Source of the DNA: Breznakia pachnodae
GTDB lineage: Bacteria; Bacillota_I; Bacilli_A; Erysipelotrichales; Erysipelotrichaceae
Reading direction: 5' to 3'
Length of the DNA: 64,000 bases
NCBI RefSeq assembly: GCF_030814225.1
Contig: NZ_JAUSUR010000001.1
Location: 930,001 to 994,000 of the forward strand
Position numbers and translations under genes: made by a program. Under the pieces are notes generated by a model. It made no database searches and was not told the DNA's origin. It saw only the letters and a list, made by a program, of their open reading frames with translations. Below are positions 43,870 to 54,274 of the stretch, piece by piece; the stretch's first letter is position 1; each line of letters starts with the position of its first letter.

Positions 43870-44169
43870 CTATCCTAGCACTTCTATGATTTGACCATAG
43901 ACTTTCGCTCCATCCATTTTCCCATATGTTTCCATATCTAATAAAATCACTGGTTTATCTGGATACATTGTTTGTACTTTAGAAAGATTATATCGAATTT
44001 GTGGACCTAACAATATTACATCAGCAGTCACACCTTCTTTTGAACACTCAGAATAAGGAAAGGCAATAACATCAAAGTCTTTTCCATTTTGTTTTGCTGC
44101 TTCCTGAATCTTCTTGCACATGATTGCTGTTGAAAATCCATTTGCGCAAAATAATCTTACTGTAATCAT
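43870..44169 (-). CDS. PTS lactose/cellobiose-family EIIB component (PRD regulon)
   Basis: A 99-residue EIIB with the phosphocysteine loop VRLFCANGFSTAIMCKKIQ (Cys8) and ILLGPQIRYNLSKV. The FSTAIM loop is unlike the MSTSML loop of the EIIB genes at 8273 and 40200, suggesting a different substrate class. Confidence 0.93.
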   Translation of the reverse strand: MITVRLFCANGFSTAIMCKKIQEAAKQNGKDFDVIAFPYSECSKEGVTADVILLGPQIRYNLSKVQTMYPDKPVILLDMETYGKMDGAKVYGQIIEVLG

Positions 44170-44229
44170 AATTTTTCCTCTCTTATAGTTTTATATAGAA
44201 GATATCAGAGAACTGATATCTTCTGATGT

Positions 44230-45501
44230 TTAAGCTACATTCTCTTGAATATGTTCTTGTTCTTCCATTTCATGTTCTTCACGTAAACACTTGTTGTCCC
44301 ACACCTTGAGGAATGGATACCAGATTAAGAAGGTAACAAGTAGAATTACTGCGAATACTAAGAATACTCTTAAATCTCCATCACATGCAATCCAGGTCGC
44401 AAATGGTTGTGGTACTCCCGAAATTTGTGGAGTAGCACTGGCATTCATGAATCCAAGCTTGATTGCCCCAAAGTTAATAGCTACACAAATTGGATGAAAC
44501 AGAATGAATGGTATTCCCAGAATCGGATTCAATACAATTGGAGTACCAAAGGTAACTGGTTCTGATATTCCAAATATTCCTGGTACTAATCCTGCTTTTC
44601 CAATTGCCTTATTTCGTTTTGCCTTACAAAAGAAAATTAGCATTATTGGTAAGAACCACCAGAAGGTTCCCATGAAATTCGCCCCTCCAGGTGTAATATA
44701 AGGTAATGCTTGTCCAGCCGCTGCTGCAGCTGACTGTTCAGCTAATAATGCCGTTTGAATTGGCATCATAATTCCGGCCAAGATTGCCCAACCGTGCATT
44801 CCCAACCAGAAGAACAATTGCATAAAGAAGTGAATTGCTACCTGATATGTAATCGTATCTCCACCTTGAATTGCTGGTGTTACAATTTGCTGAATCCATG
44901 CTGGAATTAACATTCCTGTAAATTCCTGACAAGCTAAACTTCCTAAATAAAATACTGAAATTAATATAAATAATGGAACAATCGTTTCAAATGATGAACT
45001 TACAAGTGGCGGAACTGAATCCGGCATCTTGATTTTAATATTACGTTGCACTAAGAAACGATAGATTTCTACACTTACCAATCCAGTAATTACTGCTGAG
45101 AAGATACCTGCATATCCAAAGAATGTTGCATCAAATGTATTGTTCTCAAGCGGTGATGCAATTAATACAAAACAAATTAGTGATACAATTCCACAGTTTG
45201 TTTCATTTAATTCATAATACTTTGCATGACGTTTCGCTACAGTAAATGAAATAATTAATGCTAGTAACCCAAATAACAAGTTATAGGGTAACATAATTGC
45301 ACTCGCAACTTCTGGACTCCAGTCCGGAAGAAACGGTAATATATTTGGCAATGAGTTGATGATTGAGAATACTGCTGCAATCATAGTCAATGGCATGGTC
45401 ATGATCACTCCATCAGCGATCGATTTTAAGAATCTATTATTTGATAATTTATCAGCAACTGGTGATAAATACTTATCAAGAAAATCTGTAAACTTTTTCA
45501 T
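44230..45501 (-). CDS. PTS lactose/cellobiose-family EIIC permease (PRD regulon)
   Basis: A 423-residue permease with DGVIMTMPLTMIAAVFSII, KMPDSVPPLVSSSFETIVP, LGMHGWAILAGI and FGISEPVTFGTPI. ISEP replaces the usual INEP at the sugar loop, so Asn is exchanged for Ser. About ten hydrophobic stretches are visible. It starts the EIIC-EIIB-EIIA operon and is preceded by a well-formed promoter and a TGCCAC-N4-GTGGCA operator. Confidence 0.93.
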   Translation of the reverse strand: MKKFTDFLDKYLSPVADKLSNNRFLKSIADGVIMTMPLTMIAAVFSIINSLPNILPFLPDWSPEVASAIMLPYNLLFGLLALIISFTVAKRHAKYYELNETNCGIVSLICFVLIASPLENNTFDATFFGYAGIFSAVITGLVSVEIYRFLVQRNIKIKMPDSVPPLVSSSFETIVPLFILISVFYLGSLACQEFTGMLIPAWIQQIVTPAIQGGDTITYQVAIHFFMQLFFWLGMHGWAILAGIMMPIQTALLAEQSAAAAAGQALPYITPGGANFMGTFWWFLPIMLIFFCKAKRNKAIGKAGLVPGIFGISEPVTFGTPIVLNPILGIPFILFHPICVAINFGAIKLGFMNASATPQISGVPQPFATWIACDGDLRVFLVFAVILLVTFLIWYPFLKVWDNKCLREEHEMEEQEHIQENVA

Positions 45502-45586
45502 ATTATCTGAACACAGAAAATTTCTATGTTCCCTCCTCTCTTATAAATAATTTATGTTATACCTGATTCATTGACATACTATAATC

Positions 45587-45598
45587 ATTGCTAGCAAT
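45587..45598. promoter_or_regulatory. Perfect 12-bp palindrome just downstream of the EIIC promoter
   Basis: ATTGCTAGCAAT lies immediately after the -10 box of the promoter at 45602. It could be a repressor site, but it occurs once. Confidence 0.3.
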
Positions 45599-45601
45599 TA
45601 T

Positions 45602-45630
45602 ATTATAAAATGACATCTGAGGTTTAACAA
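45602..45630 (-). promoter_or_regulatory. Promoter of the EIIC-EIIB-EIIA operon
   Basis: Minus strand -35 TTGTTA (45630-45625), 17-bp spacer, -10 TATAAT (45607-45602). The operator at 45640-45655 is centred 17.5 bp upstream of the -35, the position of an activator. Confidence 0.7.
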
Positions 45631-45639
45631 CTTACCATA

Positions 45640-45655
45640 TGCCACTATCGTGGCA
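45640..45655. promoter_or_regulatory. PRD-regulator operator A
   Basis: TGCCACTATCGTGGCA, a perfect 6-bp inverted repeat with a 4-bp spacer, also found at 50920 and in near-perfect form at 50885. Confidence 0.8.
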
Positions 45656-45660
45656 ATTCC

Positions 45661-46116
45661 TTATGCAGTTTGTCTTTTTTTCTTTATTGTTTTTATAACC
45701 TGACGAAATTGAATTCTTTTAAATAAAGGAACTTTTCCTTTATTATCATTTTCAACTTTCATAAAGATTTGTTCGCCTTTATCATCCTTTACTAGTTTTT
45801 CTAATTCTTCACTATATAAAATTTCAATTTTTGATTCTTCTATTTCCTTGACCTTATACTGTACCTTAGTTTTTCTTTTATTACTCTCATATAAAACGGT
45901 ATATGTTTTATATGGCTGATAATCAGTCAAGGTAACATATGCATACTCTGGTTTTTGTGAGTTTGAAGAAATATTCTTCTTATATGAAAATCCTTCTTTA
46001 ATCTCTTCGATTTTTGTTTTTTTACCTATATAAGTAAAAATATCATCAATAATACTTTGATTCAAACAAGTAAATAATTCGTTTGCACTCACTGGCAGTT
46101 CGATTGTAAATTCCAT
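45661..46116 (-). CDS. DUF3284 domain protein
   Basis: A 151-residue cytosolic protein matching the DUF3284 pattern (MEFTIELPVSANELFTCLNQ, FSYKKNISSN, VTLTDYQPYKTYTVLYESN). DUF3284 genes commonly accompany cellobiose-type PTS operons; their function is not known. I start at the ATG at 46116, with GGAG 7 bp upstream. It is the last gene of the operon GH1, flavoprotein, MATE, DUF3284, and starts 10 bp after the MATE stop. Confidence 0.85.
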   Translation of the reverse strand: MEFTIELPVSANELFTCLNQSIIDDIFTYIGKKTKIEEIKEGFSYKKNISSNSQKPEYAYVTLTDYQPYKTYTVLYESNKRKTKVQYKVKEIEESKIEILYSEELEKLVKDDKGEQIFMKVENDNKGKVPLFKRIQFRQVIKTIKKKRQTA

Positions 46117-46126
46117 AAATATTCTC

Positions 46127-47473
46127 CTAACTTTCAATTATCTTTTTATTATTCCACTTTCCAGAAAAGTAAATTGTATAACTTAATAAGCATGCCACAA
46201 TCCAGCCAAACGGATACGCTAACCACAGAGCAAAGCGTCCCATATGGTTTACCATAGCATAAGCAAACAGTGTTCTTCCTCCTAGATCTAGACAAGAACA
46301 TATAAATACTGATTTTACGTCTCCAGCACCTCGTAAGACACCCGTAGATGTAAACATAAAAGCCATAATTACGTAACTGAATACTGCAATACGCAAGTAT
46401 TCCACTCCGATATCAATCAGTTCACTACTAATTGTTCCATCAATAAATAATCCTAATAGGTTTGCACCAAACAGATAAATAATTATTCCTGTTATGATAC
46501 AAATACCAAGTGCAAATATATTAACAAAGCGAAATCCATCTTTGATTCTTTCACTTTTATTAGCACCAATATTCTGTGCAGTAAATGTAGAAATTGCAGT
46601 TCCCAAACTAACCATTGGCGTCATCGCAATTCCATCAATTTTATTTGCAGCTGTATACGCTGCAACTGTTGTACTACCAAATCCATTTAATAATCCTTGT
46701 ATTGCCAATAATCCTGAACTGGATATAAGATTTTGTATAACTGCTGGCGTTCCCAGCGTTATAATTTTTTTAAACACATGGTTATCAAATTTATATTTTT
46801 CTTCATCCAGTGCTTTGTAATCCATGAATTTTCGAATTCTAATATAACAGGCAATAGCTGCAAATCCTTGTCCTATAATAGTAGCAAGAGCGACACCAGA
46901 TACTCCCATATGAAATACAAGAGTAAAGACTAAGTCCAGTACTATATTAATTATACTTGCTATAAACAACATATACATTGGTGCTTTAGAATCACCAAGT
47001 GCAACTGAAATCATACTCAATGTTTGAAATAACAATACAAATACAATCCCTAAAAATATAATAAATAAATACGAAGTTATATAACTTATTATATTATCTG
47101 GTGTATTCAACAGCTCTAACATCGGATTCATAATTAACCAACCAACAATGGTAGCGATTAACCCAATTCCAACAAACGTCAGAATGGAAGTATAAATTGC
47201 TTTATTCGTAGACTGATAATTCTTCGCTCCATAAAATTGAGCAATGATAATACTTGCACCTGTTGCAAGTCCCAATCCCGCACTGCTAATCATATTCATT
47301 AAGATACCAGAAGTTCCTACAGCAGCCAAAGCTTCTTCTCCAATAAAGTTTCCTACAACTATTGAATCCACAATATTGTAGAATTGTTGAAATAGGTTAC
47401 CTATAAATAATGGAATTGAAAAGATTAGTAATTTTTTCCATGATGATCCTTGAGTTAAATCTCGTTCCATCAT
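46127..47473 (-). CDS. MATE-family multidrug/metabolite exporter
   Basis: A 448-residue membrane protein with twelve hydrophobic segments of the MATE (NorM/DinF-like) family. It has the duplicated signature (SIPLFIGNLFQQFYNIVDSI near residue 19; GTPAVIQNLISSSG near 239) and EEALAAVGTSG. MATE proteins use a sodium or proton gradient to expel organic compounds. Its place between a flavin enone-type reductase and DUF3284, under the PRD regulator, suggests that it expels the aglycone freed from an imported glycoside. Confidence 0.92.
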   Translation of the reverse strand: MMERDLTQGSSWKKLLIFSIPLFIGNLFQQFYNIVDSIVVGNFIGEEALAAVGTSGILMNMISSAGLGLATGASIIIAQFYGAKNYQSTNKAIYTSILTFVGIGLIATIVGWLIMNPMLELLNTPDNIISYITSYLFIIFLGIVFVLLFQTLSMISVALGDSKAPMYMLFIASIINIVLDLVFTLVFHMGVSGVALATIIGQGFAAIACYIRIRKFMDYKALDEEKYKFDNHVFKKIITLGTPAVIQNLISSSGLLAIQGLLNGFGSTTVAAYTAANKIDGIAMTPMVSLGTAISTFTAQNIGANKSERIKDGFRFVNIFALGICIITGIIIYLFGANLLGLFIDGTISSELIDIGVEYLRIAVFSYVIMAFMFTSTGVLRGAGDVKSVFICSCLDLGGRTLFAYAMVNHMGRFALWLAYPFGWIVACLLSYTIYFSGKWNNKKIIES

Positions 47474-47477
47474 TCAC

Positions 47478-49385
47478 CTATAAATTTACTGCTATAAAAT
47501 ACGCATTGTTAGTTGCTTCCAATACTTTTCCTACTCGATCACAATCACCAACATAATAGGTTTCTGGCGTTATACCATAGAAAGAAGCAACTTTATCAGT
47601 TAGTGGACGTAATCCTACCGATACAAGCACTGTATCTGCTACTATTGTTTCTTGTTTTCCATCTTTTTCAATAATAACTCTATCATCTAGTATTTCCATA
47701 CATGAAGTATTTAAGTAACTAGTAATTTTTTCACTAACTTTATCCATTGCATGACGAATCCCAATTCGATACAACATATGTCCTCTTGCACACAACTTAT
47801 CCCCACTCTCAATAATCGAAACTTTATGACCATCTTCAGCAAGTTTCAATGCCATCTCACTTCCAATAGTTCCACCACCAATAATTGATACATTATGTCC
47901 GATCATGTCCATATAATTGTAACTGTCAATTGCTTCCATAACTAACGGCTTGTCAATTCCTTTTATATTTGGTTTTACTGGTGTTGCACCTATTGCAATA
48001 ATTACTGCATCTGGTTCTAATGATTTTACAACTTCTGGTGTTGCTGTTGTATTGTATAAAACAGTAACTTCAGATTTTGCAATCTGTACCTGCAAATACT
48101 TACAATATCTTGCAAGATCAGATTTATGTTCATCAAGGTCTGCATGTTTTAATTGACCACCCACTTTATCACTCTTTTCAATCAACACCACATGATGTCC
48201 TCTTTCAGATGCTGTTATTGCCGCTTTACAGCCGGCAGGGCCACCACCAATAACTACTACCTTTTTAATTCTTCCAGCTTTATCAAGAACCATCGGTACT
48301 CGATTCTCTCTAAAGAATCTCGGATTCACTGAACAGGCAATCAAATTATGATCATTTGCTGCATGATAACAATATGAACAACGCAGACATGGAACAATAT
48401 CCTCACTACGTCCTTCTTTTGCTTTCTTTGGCCATAGTGGGTCTGCATTCATTGCTCTTCCCAGCATCACTGCATCTGCTTGATTACTTGTTATAATTTC
48501 TTCTGCATCTTCCGGCGTAACAATTCCACCAACAGGACAAACATATAAATCAGGACAAACTTTTTTAATTTTTGCAGCCCAATGCGCATTGATATTATGT
48601 GGTTGAAATGGTGTAGTACAATGATATACATTTGTCTCATACCAAGTATCCATACCACAAGATACATTTACCATATCAATTTCGTTTTGAACTTCTTTAA
48701 TAAAGGTTAACATTTCCTCAAACTCAAATGATTCATCACAATGTAGATATGCACTTAGTCTTACAATAATTGGCATATCATTTCCAACAGCTTCACGAAT
48801 TGTCTTAATTGCCAGCTTTGGAAATTTCATTCTATTTTCTAAAGAACCTCCATACTCATCTTTACGCTGATTGAAACCAGGTGCTAAGAAATGAGACATA
48901 ATAGATTCATGTGCCATATGATATTGTACATAATCAAAACCAAACTCTTTTGCTGCTTTCGCATTTCTTCCAAGTTCTTCAATGAAAGATAACATTTTTT
49001 CTTCTGTTACTTCCTGTAGTTGTGTACCATCTGGTTTTTTATAAGATGAAGGACCATACATCGTTCCATCCTCATCTCTTCCAAATAAGCCAAGCCCTGC
49101 ACCAATCTTTGATCCGCTTTGACCAGCCAATGACATTAGCTCTCTAATAACATCTCGTTCATATTTAGGATAAGTTCCATCTTTTTGTGTTGGTGGAACC
49201 TCAACTAATATAGCTGCAGCTCCACCTGCTGTTTTATCATAAAATCCAACACCAGCATCATATTTAGGTGATGATGGGTGCTTATGCGTAGGTGGACATC
49301 CCATCGAAGATACAAATACTCTATTTTGGAAAATTACATTACGCATTCTTAGTGGTTTAAATAAATTTGGATAATTGTTTTTCAT
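47478..49385 (-). CDS. Old-yellow-enzyme/2-enoate reductase-like flavoprotein
   Basis: A 635-residue enzyme. Residues 1-350 are an OYE barrel that binds FMN (LFKPLRMRNVIFQNRVFVSS; HMAHESIMSHFLAPGFNQRK). A CLRCSYCYHAANDHNLIAC cluster around residues 337-355 binds 4Fe-4S. Residues 365-635 are an FAD/NAD domain (VVVIGGGPAGCKAA; VSIIGGGTIGSEMALKLAED). The same build is found in 2,4-dienoyl-CoA reductase, enoate reductases and bile-acid enzymes, all of which reduce activated C=C bonds. It lies in a glucoside operon with GH1 and MATE, so a plant aglycone with a conjugated double bond is the likely substrate. AGGAGGTAACA precedes the ATG. Confidence 0.92.
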   Translation of the reverse strand: MKNNYPNLFKPLRMRNVIFQNRVFVSSMGCPPTHKHPSSPKYDAGVGFYDKTAGGAAAILVEVPPTQKDGTYPKYERDVIRELMSLAGQSGSKIGAGLGLFGRDEDGTMYGPSSYKKPDGTQLQEVTEEKMLSFIEELGRNAKAAKEFGFDYVQYHMAHESIMSHFLAPGFNQRKDEYGGSLENRMKFPKLAIKTIREAVGNDMPIIVRLSAYLHCDESFEFEEMLTFIKEVQNEIDMVNVSCGMDTWYETNVYHCTTPFQPHNINAHWAAKIKKVCPDLYVCPVGGIVTPEDAEEIITSNQADAVMLGRAMNADPLWPKKAKEGRSEDIVPCLRCSYCYHAANDHNLIACSVNPRFFRENRVPMVLDKAGRIKKVVVIGGGPAGCKAAITASERGHHVVLIEKSDKVGGQLKHADLDEHKSDLARYCKYLQVQIAKSEVTVLYNTTATPEVVKSLEPDAVIIAIGATPVKPNIKGIDKPLVMEAIDSYNYMDMIGHNVSIIGGGTIGSEMALKLAEDGHKVSIIESGDKLCARGHMLYRIGIRHAMDKVSEKITSYLNTSCMEILDDRVIIEKDGKQETIVADTVLVSVGLRPLTDKVASFYGITPETYYVGDCDRVGKVLEATNNAYFIAVNL

Positions 49386-49394
49386 TGTTACCTC

Positions 49395-50849
<1,455 letters not shown>

Positions 50850-50884
50850 TTAACCAAACTCAGGATTTCTTAACATTTTACTTT

Positions 50885-50900
50885 TGCCACCAACATGGCA
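50885..50900. promoter_or_regulatory. PRD-regulator operator B
   Basis: TGCCACCAACATGGCA, one mismatch from the 6-4-6 dyad. Placed 17.5 bp downstream on the minus strand is TGTTAA, then 17 bp, then TAAGAT as a weak promoter of the GH1 operon, the same geometry as at 45602. Confidence 0.7.
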
Positions 50901-50919
50901 GTCTTGAAAAAGTTGTAAA

Positions 50920-50935
50920 TGCCACAACAGTGGCA
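50920..50935. promoter_or_regulatory. PRD-regulator operator C
   Basis: TGCCACAACAGTGGCA, a perfect 6-4-6 dyad, centred 17.5 bp upstream of the regulator's own -35 box at 50945. Confidence 0.8.
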
Positions 50936-50944
50936 TTTTTTTAG

Positions 50945-50972
50945 TTGCAATTTACAAGACAAAAGATATGAT
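50945..50972 (+). promoter_or_regulatory. Promoter of the PRD regulator gene
   Basis: -35 TTGCAA, 16-bp spacer, -10 TATGAT, 34 bp before the ATG at 51006. Operator C is just upstream, which suggests positive autoregulation. Confidence 0.6.
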
Positions 50973-51005
50973 AGTGTTGAAGGGATTCGCACAAAAGAGG
51001 TTCTT

Positions 51006-52898
51006 ATGAAAGAGTTAAGTCTACGACAATATCTAATAATTAAAACATTAAAAGAAAACGGAAAACCAATGTCCAGTAATTCTTTATGTACGCTACTTAA
51101 TATCTCGCCACGAACACTTCGCTATGAAATAAAAACAATCAATACAATGAGTAATGATCGAATTATTTCTTCAAGTCGTGATGGTTATCAGGTAGAACAA
51201 AATGAATCAGCTGAGGATCTTTTTCAAAACTTTAAGATAAATGATTATCTTAATATTACCAAAGCAGTATCACTTGCTTTGCTGATTCACGATACTGTTT
51301 CAGTTTATGATATGGCAGATGAATACTATGTATCCGAATCAACAATTTTTAATATTATCAAACAACTAAACGATAAATTTGAATCTTCTGGACTAAAGAT
51401 TCAAAAGCGAGGAGATCGAATCAATATTATTGGCACAGAGAATGCAAAGCGGAAAATGCTAGCTCATTTCTTTTTCTCTGAAGTAGATAACTTAGCAAAC
51501 CATTTAGAAAATTTTGATAACTTCTTTACTGACTTCACCTTAAGTGATATCAACAATTTGGTAAATCAATCTTTACAGGAAATTGATGTAAACATGGATA
51601 CAATTTATTTCAAAAATATTGTAATTAGCTTATCCGTTGCCTTACAAAGGATTGTAAATGGAAACACTAATAAACTGAATGAAAAAACCGATTATGATAC
51701 AGATAGTAATGAATATAAGTTCTTAAAATTATTTTCAACTAAAGTCGAACAAGAATTCAATATTGCAGTTAATGAATCTGACTTTACAAGTATGCTTACC
51801 TTCATTATTGGTTCATTTAGAAATAATCTGCCTGATAATAATGAAAAGATCATCAATGATGAAGAGTTCAAAGATAAAGTAAAAACAATCCTCAACAATA
51901 CATTTTGTCATTATGGATTGGACATTGAATATCAAGACTTCTTTGATAGTTTTGTTTTACATATTCATTATCTATTACTTCGTTCAAAACATCAGGCATT
52001 CTTCAAGAATGATACAACCCTATCATTGAAGCATTCTCACCCTTATATATACGATATTTCTGTATACCTTACTTATCTAATCGAAAAAGAATTTGACACA
52101 TCTATCAACAATGATGAGATTGGCTTAATCGCTATCTATTTAGGTACCATCATCAATAACAATATGGTTTATACAAAAGCAAAAGTAATTTGTATTTGTC
52201 CAAAGTATAATGAGATAAGAAAATTACTAGTAAACCAACTAAAAGAAAATTTTTCTAACCAGCTGGAGGTTATTAAACTGGTAGAGTCATACTCTGAAAT
52301 TACAAATGAAGACCAATATGACTTTATTATTACTGTAGTTAAAAGTGAGTTTATCTTATCAAATGCAATCTATGTAAGCCCCTTGCTTACTGCAAGAGAA
52401 ATTCATAGTATTGATAACAAACTGGTAGAATCCTTAAAGCAAAAGAAATCAAAAAAAGTCAAAGAACAATTAATGAATTATTTTGATCAAGATCTGTTCT
52501 TTGTAAATCACGGACTTACAGATGGAAAAGAAATCCTTGACTTCTTAAATGATAAAATGATGGGTTTAAATTATGTTCCTGACACATATCTGAACAGTGT
52601 TTTAAAACGTGAAGAATTAGCATCATCTGCATTCTTTAATAACTTTGCAATTCCTCATGCATTAAATGTTCAAGCAAATGAAACTAAGATTGCTTACTAC
52701 TATAGCAGTAAACCTATTGATTGGTTTGGTGAAAAATTGCATTTAGTGTTATTACTATCGCTAAAAGAATATGATGAAAATTTCAGTAAGATTTATAATC
52801 TTTTATTTGATATCTTAATGGATCATGAAATGTTGCAGAATCTAGTATCTAACAATACATTTGATGAATTTCTTGACTACATTTCTACAAATATATAA
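51006..52898 (+). CDS. PRD-containing transcription activator with EIIA domain (LicR/MtlR type)
   Basis: A 630-residue regulator. Residues 1-55 are a winged helix (SLRQYLIIKTLKENGKPMSS) and a second helix-turn-helix follows (VYDMADEYYVSESTIFNIIK). PRD1 covers about 165-275 and PRD2 about 280-390. An EIIB-like part comes next (VICICPKYNEIRKLLVNQL). A C-terminal EIIA-fructose-type domain carries FAIPHALN with the phospho-His. PRD2 has IAIYLGTII where the second regulatory His is usual, so Tyr may have taken its place. I start at the ATG at 51006 with AGAGG upstream. It diverges from the GH1 operon and probably activates it, the EIICBA operon and itself through the TGCCAC-type sites. Confidence 0.92.
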   Translation: MKELSLRQYLIIKTLKENGKPMSSNSLCTLLNISPRTLRYEIKTINTMSNDRIISSSRDGYQVEQNESAEDLFQNFKINDYLNITKAVSLALLIHDTVSVYDMADEYYVSESTIFNIIKQLNDKFESSGLKIQKRGDRINIIGTENAKRKMLAHFFFSEVDNLANHLENFDNFFTDFTLSDINNLVNQSLQEIDVNMDTIYFKNIVISLSVALQRIVNGNTNKLNEKTDYDTDSNEYKFLKLFSTKVEQEFNIAVNESDFTSMLTFIIGSFRNNLPDNNEKIINDEEFKDKVKTILNNTFCHYGLDIEYQDFFDSFVLHIHYLLLRSKHQAFFKNDTTLSLKHSHPYIYDISVYLTYLIEKEFDTSINNDEIGLIAIYLGTIINNNMVYTKAKVICICPKYNEIRKLLVNQLKENFSNQLEVIKLVESYSEITNEDQYDFIITVVKSEFILSNAIYVSPLLTAREIHSIDNKLVESLKQKKSKKVKEQLMNYFDQDLFFVNHGLTDGKEILDFLNDKMMGLNYVPDTYLNSVLKREELASSAFFNNFAIPHALNVQANETKIAYYYSSKPIDWFGEKLHLVLLLSLKEYDENFSKIYNLLFDILMDHEMLQNLVSNNTFDEFLDYISTNI

Positions 52899-52925
52899 AG
52901 GACAATCAAATTAGGATTGTCTTTT
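52898..52925. terminator. Bidirectional terminator
   Basis: GACAATC / GATTGTC stem extended by AAG/TTTT, between the convergent PRD regulator and ATPase genes. Confidence 0.8.
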
Positions 52926-52938
52926 CTTAATCGCTAAT

Positions 52939-54135
52939 TTAGTTATCTTCTAATAACCAGTCTACAATATATATAACTGGTATTCCATCAATTATTTGTG
53001 TGTCTGAATACCTACCCAAAATGAGAATTTTTTCATAATTATCTTGGATATTTAAAAGATTATCCGTTTCGCGCGAACTATTTGGCAATTCATATGCCAC
53101 TTGAACATACAAAGTTTTATCAACTTTTCTAGCAACAAAATCAATTTCTTTATTATTCAACTTACCAATATCAATAGTATATCCTCTTCTTAATAGTTCA
53201 ATGAAAACAATATTTTCTAATCGATTACTGTAATTTCCATCTTTTCTTCCTACAGCATTTCTTCTTAACCCCATATCAACAATAAAGTACTTTCCATTTG
53301 TTCTAAGATATTCACGCCCTCGTATATCATATTGTTTTATGCGATAGAAAAGGTAAGCATTCTCTAAAATATCCAAATAGCGATTTACCGTGTGAGAAGA
53401 TGTTTCAATTCCCTCACTTTTTAGCGTATTTACAATTTTGGACACATTGATTAGTTGACCAACATTATCAGCTAAAAAACTAATAACAGATTTTAAAGTT
53501 GTTGAATCTTTTACTCCTGCGCGAAGTGCAACATCATTTAAAACAATAGTATCAAAAATACCAGATAGAATAGTATCTTTAATTGCTTCATCTGCAACTA
53601 TCACACTAGGGAAACCACCATATTTTTCATACTCAAGATATGCACTATCTACTTTTCTCGAATGAACATCAATATCTTTAGCATCTAAAAACTCAACAAA
53701 TGAGAATGGATAAATTGGTATTTCAATATATCGACCACTCAATAGTGTGGCTAATTCTCCTGAAAGCATATTTGCATTTGATCCTGTAATAACAATATCA
53801 CTATCATAACTTACCCTTAATCCATTAACTACTCTCTGCCAGCCATCAATATTCTGAATTTCATCCAAAAGTATGTATACTTTTTCTCCATCATTAGGAA
53901 GTGATTGTTCTAACAGATTATGAAATTTCGCTTCTGTATTAATTGTCTGAAACTCAAAGCTTTCAAAGTTAAAATATATAATATGATCTTCGTTTACTCC
54001 ATCCTGAAGCAAATGTTCTTTATAAAGCATTAACATTACTGACTTCCCTGAACGACGAACACCAGTAATAACTTTAATAAAGTCTGAATTTTTAAATTGT
54101 ATTAATTGATTGAGATATGTAGTTCGTTGAAACAT
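52939..54135 (-). CDS. AAA ATPase with DUF4143 domain
   Basis: A 398-residue protein. Residues about 15-135 are an AAA_14 ATPase with Walker A TGVRRSGKSVMLML and Walker B VYILLDEIQNIDGW. The C-terminal DUF4143 domain (ENIVFIELLRRGYTIDIGKL, NKEIDFVARKVDKTLYVQV) has a restriction-nuclease-like fold. Such proteins are common and widely scattered; their function is not settled. I start at the ATG at 54135, preceded by AAAGGAGTCAATT. Two perfect 18-bp palindromes lie directly upstream. It is monocistronic. Confidence 0.9.
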   Translation of the reverse strand: MFQRTTYLNQLIQFKNSDFIKVITGVRRSGKSVMLMLYKEHLLQDGVNEDHIIYFNFESFEFQTINTEAKFHNLLEQSLPNDGEKVYILLDEIQNIDGWQRVVNGLRVSYDSDIVITGSNANMLSGELATLLSGRYIEIPIYPFSFVEFLDAKDIDVHSRKVDSAYLEYEKYGGFPSVIVADEAIKDTILSGIFDTIVLNDVALRAGVKDSTTLKSVISFLADNVGQLINVSKIVNTLKSEGIETSSHTVNRYLDILENAYLFYRIKQYDIRGREYLRTNGKYFIVDMGLRRNAVGRKDGNYSNRLENIVFIELLRRGYTIDIGKLNNKEIDFVARKVDKTLYVQVAYELPNSSRETDNLLNIQDNYEKILILGRYSDTQIIDGIPVIYIVDWLLEDN

Positions 54136-54148
54136 AATTGACTCCTTT

Positions 54149-54166
54149 TTTGAAGTTAACTTCAAA
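54149..54166. promoter_or_regulatory. Perfect palindrome, first copy
   Basis: TTTGAAGTTAACTTCAAA, a perfect 18-bp palindrome in the leader of the ATPase gene, 13 bp before the start codon. It partly covers the ribosome binding region. Confidence 0.65.
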
Positions 54167-54187
54167 TATATATAAATAATAACATTT

Positions 54188-54205
54188 TTTGAAGTTAACT
54201 TCAAA
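54188..54205. promoter_or_regulatory. Perfect palindrome, second copy
   Basis: Identical to 54149-54166, 39 bp centre to centre, with an AT-rich stretch (TATATAAATAATAAC) between that may hold the promoter. Two identical symmetrical sites suggest a dimeric repressor. Confidence 0.65.
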
Positions 54206-54243
54206 TTTTAAGAAACATGAAATATTTATAATCTACCACCATA

Positions 54244-54268
54244 AAAGCAATCCACAAAGGATTGCTTT
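54244..54268 (-). terminator. Terminator of the PASTA/ABC operon
   Basis: AAAGCAATCC-ACAAA-GGATTGCTTT, 7 bp after the PASTA-protein stop codon on the minus strand. Confidence 0.85.
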
Positions 54269-54274
54269 CTTTAT

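Noticed and set aside
54149-54205. The two 18-bp palindromes as transposon ends
   Set aside because: They are only 39 bp apart, identical in both orientations because they are palindromes, and lie wholly within the leader of one gene with no target duplication.
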